From the NCBI RefSeq assembly GCF_009729855.1, contig NZ_WODA01000025.1:248001-312000 (forward strand): a DNA stretch of 64,000 bases, given 5' to 3'. Position numbers and translations under genes: made by a program. The notes under the pieces were generated by a model. The model was not told the origin of the DNA and searched no databases. It saw only the letters and a list, made by a program, of their open reading frames with translations. This stretch comes from Agromyces luteolus. GTDB lineage: Bacteria; Actinomycetota; Actinomycetes; Actinomycetales; Microbacteriaceae. Positions 61,312 through 64,000 of this stretch are shown here, piece after piece (position 1 is the first letter of the stretch; each line of letters begins with the position of its first letter).

Positions 61312-61791
61312 TCAGCGTCGCCGGAACCCGATCGGGTCGCCGAGGTACGGCTCCCACGCCACCCGCTCGGCGTCGGTGATGCGCCGCGGCTTCTCGGTCG
61401 CGGCATCCACGAGGACGATCGTCGTCGCGGCGCGCGTGTAGAGCGTGCGCGGCGCGGCGCCCTCGGGCGAGTACACCTCGTAACAGACCTCGAGGCTCGC
61501 GCCGCCCATCCGGCCGATCCACAGCTCGATGTCGAGCGGCAGCCGCTGGTACGGGATCGGCGCGAGGTACTCGACCTCCTGTCGCGCGATGAGCGAGAGG
61601 GTCGCCGAGCCCGGCGATGCGTCGATCACCGCGGTCGAGGCGCCGACGGCGTGCTCGGCGGTGCCGTCGTCGTTGACCCAGAACGCCTGGATGCGAGCCT
61701 CCTCGAGGAGGCTCAGCATCCGGGCGTTGTTCACGTGGCCGTACGCGTCGAGATCGCTCCAGCGGAGCGGCGTCGGCACGTGCAGGCGCAT
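61312..61791 (-). CDS. Hot-dog acyl-CoA thioesterase (YbgC/FadM type)
   Basis: 159 residues. RWSDLDAYGHVNNARMLSLLEEAR is the 4-hydroxybenzoyl-CoA-thioesterase-type signature with the catalytic Asp, and VEYLAPIPY follows. Substrate is unknown. The gene starts 1 bp after the ettA stop and is co-transcribed with it, an arrangement common in actinobacteria. Confidence 0.9.
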   Translation of the reverse strand: MRLHVPTPLRWSDLDAYGHVNNARMLSLLEEARIQAFWVNDDGTAEHAVGASTAVIDASPGSATLSLIARQEVEYLAPIPYQRLPLDIELWIGRMGGASLEVCYEVYSPEGAAPRTLYTRAATTIVLVDAATEKPRRITDAERVAWEPYLGDPIGFRRR

Positions 61792-61792
61792 C

Positions 61793-63475
61793 TCAGTCCC
61801 TCGTGAGCTTGCGGTAGGTGGAGCGGTGGGGCTTGGCCGCCTCGGGGCCGAGTCGCTCGACCTTGTTGGCCTCGTACGCCTCGAAGTTGCCCTCGAACCA
61901 GTACCAGTCGGCCGGGCTCTCGTCGGTGCCCTCGTACGCGAGGATGTGCGTCGCGATGCGGTCGAGGAACCACCGGTCGTGGGTGATGACCACGGCGCAG
62001 CCCGGGAACTCGAGCAGCGCGTTCTCGAGGCTCGAGAGCGTCTCGACGTCGAGGTCGTTGGTCGGCTCGTCGAGGAGCAGCAGGTTGCCGCCCTGCTTGA
62101 GCGTCAGCGCGAGGTTCAGGCGGTTGCGCTCACCGCCCGACAGGACGCCGGCCCGCTTCTGCTGGTCGGGGCCCTTGAAGCCGAAGGTCGAGACGTACGC
62201 TCGGCTCGGCACCTCGGTCTTGCCGACCTGGATGTAGTCGAGCCCGTCGGAGACGACCTCCCACAGCGTCTTGTTCGGGTCGATGCCCGTCCGCGATTGG
62301 TCGACGTACGAGATCTTCACGGTCTCGCCAATCTTGAGGTTCCCGCCGTCGAGGGGCTCGAAGCCGACGATGCTCTTGAAGAGCGTGGTCTTGCCGACGC
62401 CGTTCGGACCGATGATCCCGACGATGCCGTTGCGCGGGAGCGTGAAGCTGAGCCCGTCGATGAGCAGGCGGTCGCCGAAGCCCTTCTCGAGCTTCTTCGC
62501 CTCGAGCACGACGTCGCCGAGGCGCGGACCCGCCGGGATCTGGATCTCCTCGAAGTCGAGCTTCCGCGTGCGCTCGGCCTCCGCCGCCATCTCCTCGTAC
62601 CGCGCGAGTCGGGCCTTCGACTTCGCCTGGCGCCCCTTCGCGTTCGAGCGGACCCACTCGAGCTCGTCCTTCAGGCGCTTCTGGAGCTTCTGGTCCTTCT
62701 TACCCTGCACCTGCAGGCGCTCGGCCTTCTTCTCGAGGTACGTCGAGTAGTTGCCCTCGTACGGGTAGAGCCGGCCGCGGTCGACCTCGCAGATCCACTC
62801 GGCGACGTGGTCGAGGAAGTACCGGTCGTGCGTGACCGCGAGCACGGCGCCGGGGTACTTGGCGAGGTGCTGCTCGAGCCACAGCACGCTCTCCGCGTCG
62901 AGGTGGTTCGTGGGCTCGTCGAGCAGCAGCAGGTCGGGCTTCTGCAGCAGCAGCTTGCAGAGCGCGACGCGTCGCTTCTCACCACCCGACAGCACCGAGA
63001 CGGGCGTGTCGCTCGGCGGGCACCGCAGGGCGTCCATCGCCTGGTCGAGCTGCGAGTCGAGGTCCCACGCGTCCGCGGCGTCGATCTCCTCCTGGAGCGT
63101 GCCCATCTCGGCGAGCAGCGTGTCGAAGTCGGCGTCGGGGTTCGCCATCTCGGCGGAGATCTCGTTGAACCGGTCGATCTTCGCCTTGATCGGACCGACG
63201 CCCTCCTGCACGTTCTCGAGCACGGTCTTGGTCTCGTCGAGCTCGGGCTCCTGCATGAGGATGCCGACAGAGTAGCCGGGGGTGAGTCGAGCCTCGCCGT
63301 TCGAGGGCTGGTCGAGTCCGGCCATGATCTTCAGGATCGTCGACTTGCCGGCGCCGTTCGGGCCGACGACGCCGATCTTCGCTCCGGGGAGGAACGCCAT
63401 CGTGACGTCGTCGAGGATCACCTTGTCACCGACCGCCTTGCGGGCGCGGACCATCGAGTAAATGTAGTCAGCCAC
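61793..63475 (-). CDS. ettA: Energy-dependent translational throttle protein EttA (ABC-F)
   Basis: 560 residues, two ABC domains without membrane parts. Domain 1: GPNGAGKST, LSGGEKRRVALC, LLLLDEPTNHLD; domain 2: GPNGVGKTT, LSGGERNRLNLA, LLLLDEPTNDLD. The arm and linker segments (YLEKKAERLQVQGKK, ARYEEMAAEAER) are those of EttA, which gates the first peptide bond on the ribosome E site according to ATP level. The GTG at 63475 gives the family start VADYIYSM with GAGGAA upstream. Confidence 0.95.
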   Translation of the reverse strand: MADYIYSMVRARKAVGDKVILDDVTMAFLPGAKIGVVGPNGAGKSTILKIMAGLDQPSNGEARLTPGYSVGILMQEPELDETKTVLENVQEGVGPIKAKIDRFNEISAEMANPDADFDTLLAEMGTLQEEIDAADAWDLDSQLDQAMDALRCPPSDTPVSVLSGGEKRRVALCKLLLQKPDLLLLDEPTNHLDAESVLWLEQHLAKYPGAVLAVTHDRYFLDHVAEWICEVDRGRLYPYEGNYSTYLEKKAERLQVQGKKDQKLQKRLKDELEWVRSNAKGRQAKSKARLARYEEMAAEAERTRKLDFEEIQIPAGPRLGDVVLEAKKLEKGFGDRLLIDGLSFTLPRNGIVGIIGPNGVGKTTLFKSIVGFEPLDGGNLKIGETVKISYVDQSRTGIDPNKTLWEVVSDGLDYIQVGKTEVPSRAYVSTFGFKGPDQQKRAGVLSGGERNRLNLALTLKQGGNLLLLDEPTNDLDVETLSSLENALLEFPGCAVVITHDRWFLDRIATHILAYEGTDESPADWYWFEGNFEAYEANKVERLGPEAAKPHRSTYRKLTRD

Positions 63476-63562
63476 TGGGTTCCTCACGTCGGGAGTGCGC
63501 GGTTCAGCCCTCCAGCCTAGCGGCCCGCGTCGGCGGGTCGAGCCGTGACGGTCCGCCCCGCA

Positions 63563-64000
63563 CTACCCGCCGGTGTCGACGGTCGCACCGACGAGGCATC
63601 CGCCCGAGCCGAGGCCGGGACGCTCGGCGCTCCGGTAGCCGTCGGAGGCCGGACCGTACTGGCCGATGAGGCACCGGTCGCCGATCCGGACGGAGAACTG
63701 GATCGAATCGGCCGGCTCGCCGAGCGTCGTGGTGTCGGAGGTGACCTGCATCGCCGAGCGGTCGAACCCCGCCGCGGCGAGCGCGTCGAGGAAGGCGCGC
63801 CCGCCGGCCGCGGCGTCCGCGGCGATGACGGCGCGGTTCACCTCGTCGAAGCGGCCGAGCTCGTCGAGGGCTCCCGTCGCCGGCTCGTCGGCCGGTGCGT
63901 CGCCGTCCGTCGCCGTCGGAGCCGGCGACGTCGGGGGCCCGGGCGTCGACGCCGCGTCGCGCGCATCGGAGCCGGTGCATCCCGCGAGGGCGAGCGCCAC
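63563..64000 (-). CDS. Lipoprotein, DUF6993-like (5' end beyond the window)
   Basis: At least 145 residues. The visible start ALALAGC is the end of a lipoprotein signal peptide, so at least part of the signal lies outside the window. A Pro/Ala/Thr/Asp-rich spacer follows, then a compact domain with NRAVIAADAAAGGRAFLDAL and DSIQFSVRIGDRCLIGQYG; the two later Cys (in DRCLIG and GGCLVG) could form a disulfide. This looks like DUF6993, a Microbacteriaceae family of unknown function. Gap to ettA is 87 bp. Confidence 0.75.
   Translation of the reverse strand: MALALAGCTGSDARDAASTPGPPTSPAPTATDGDAPADEPATGALDELGRFDEVNRAVIAADAAAGGRAFLDALAAAGFDRSAMQVTSDTTTLGEPADSIQFSVRIGDRCLIGQYGPASDGYRSAERPGLGSGGCLVGATVDTGG

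Overview
The window is about 70 % G+C, densely packed and made of short operons with frequent 4-bp ATGA/GTGA overlaps. Gene content and order (pdxST, thrS-HIT, DUF3000-rnd, dxs, acnA, DUF3159-DUF3710-dut-DUF3093-DUF4193-sepH, clpX/clpP2/clpP1/tig, rpiB-nei) point to a chromosome segment of an actinobacterium of the order Micrococcales, most likely family Microbacteriaceae (Agromyces-like). No prophage, IS element, plasmid function or CRISPR array is visible. About 56 protein genes and six tRNA genes are supported; the first (ruvC) and last (a lipoprotein) are cut by the window edges.

Regions. 1-4.8 kb: ruvC start, yebC, then a vitamin B6 block: pdxS/pdxT (de novo PLP synthesis), a divergent MocR-type regulator and the salvage kinase pdxY, with a palindromic operator candidate between the divergent genes. 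4.8-10.5 kb: a long inverted repeat, an Ap4A-phosphorylase-like HIT protein, thrS, a secreted GH87-like beta-helix glucanase, and four tRNA genes. 10.5-14 kb: an orphan PemK/MazF-like gene, amt with two GlnR-type boxes, zapE. 14-31.4 kb: sulfurtransferase/SufE, a hydrolase, DUF3000/RNase D, a fatty-acid beta-oxidation pair, dxs, acnA, the dut cluster and sepH. 31.4-36.8 kb: a small gene behind a LexA-type SOS box, then the Clp protease/trigger factor quality-control block with a ClgR-type box, and tRNA-Pro. 37-49.9 kb: a giant polytopic membrane protein, tRNA-Gly, dps, a multicopper oxidase with a two-component system, an amidohydrolase/PaiB pair, and nei/rpiB. 50-64 kb: two tandem aminopeptidase N paralogs, mscS-glbO, a KstD-like flavoprotein, two thioesterases, a Tat-exported Rieske lipoprotein with a DUF2231 membrane partner, ettA and a partial lipoprotein.

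Regulation readable from the DNA: several genes (PemK/MazF-like, DUF3000, DHFR-like, dut, rpiB) have a TANNNT hexamer 6-7 nt before the start codon and no Shine-Dalgarno sequence, the signature of leaderless transcripts. Candidate operators for GlnR, LexA, ClgR, the MocR regulator and an unassigned acnA regulator are described at their positions. Nothing here is clearly an undescribed multi-gene system. The best leads are the SOS-box-controlled small gene, the orphan PemK/MazF-like gene, the multicopper oxidase-sensor operon, the Rieske/DUF2231 pair and the tandem pepN genes. No database search was possible; all family names rest on recognised motifs and gene context.
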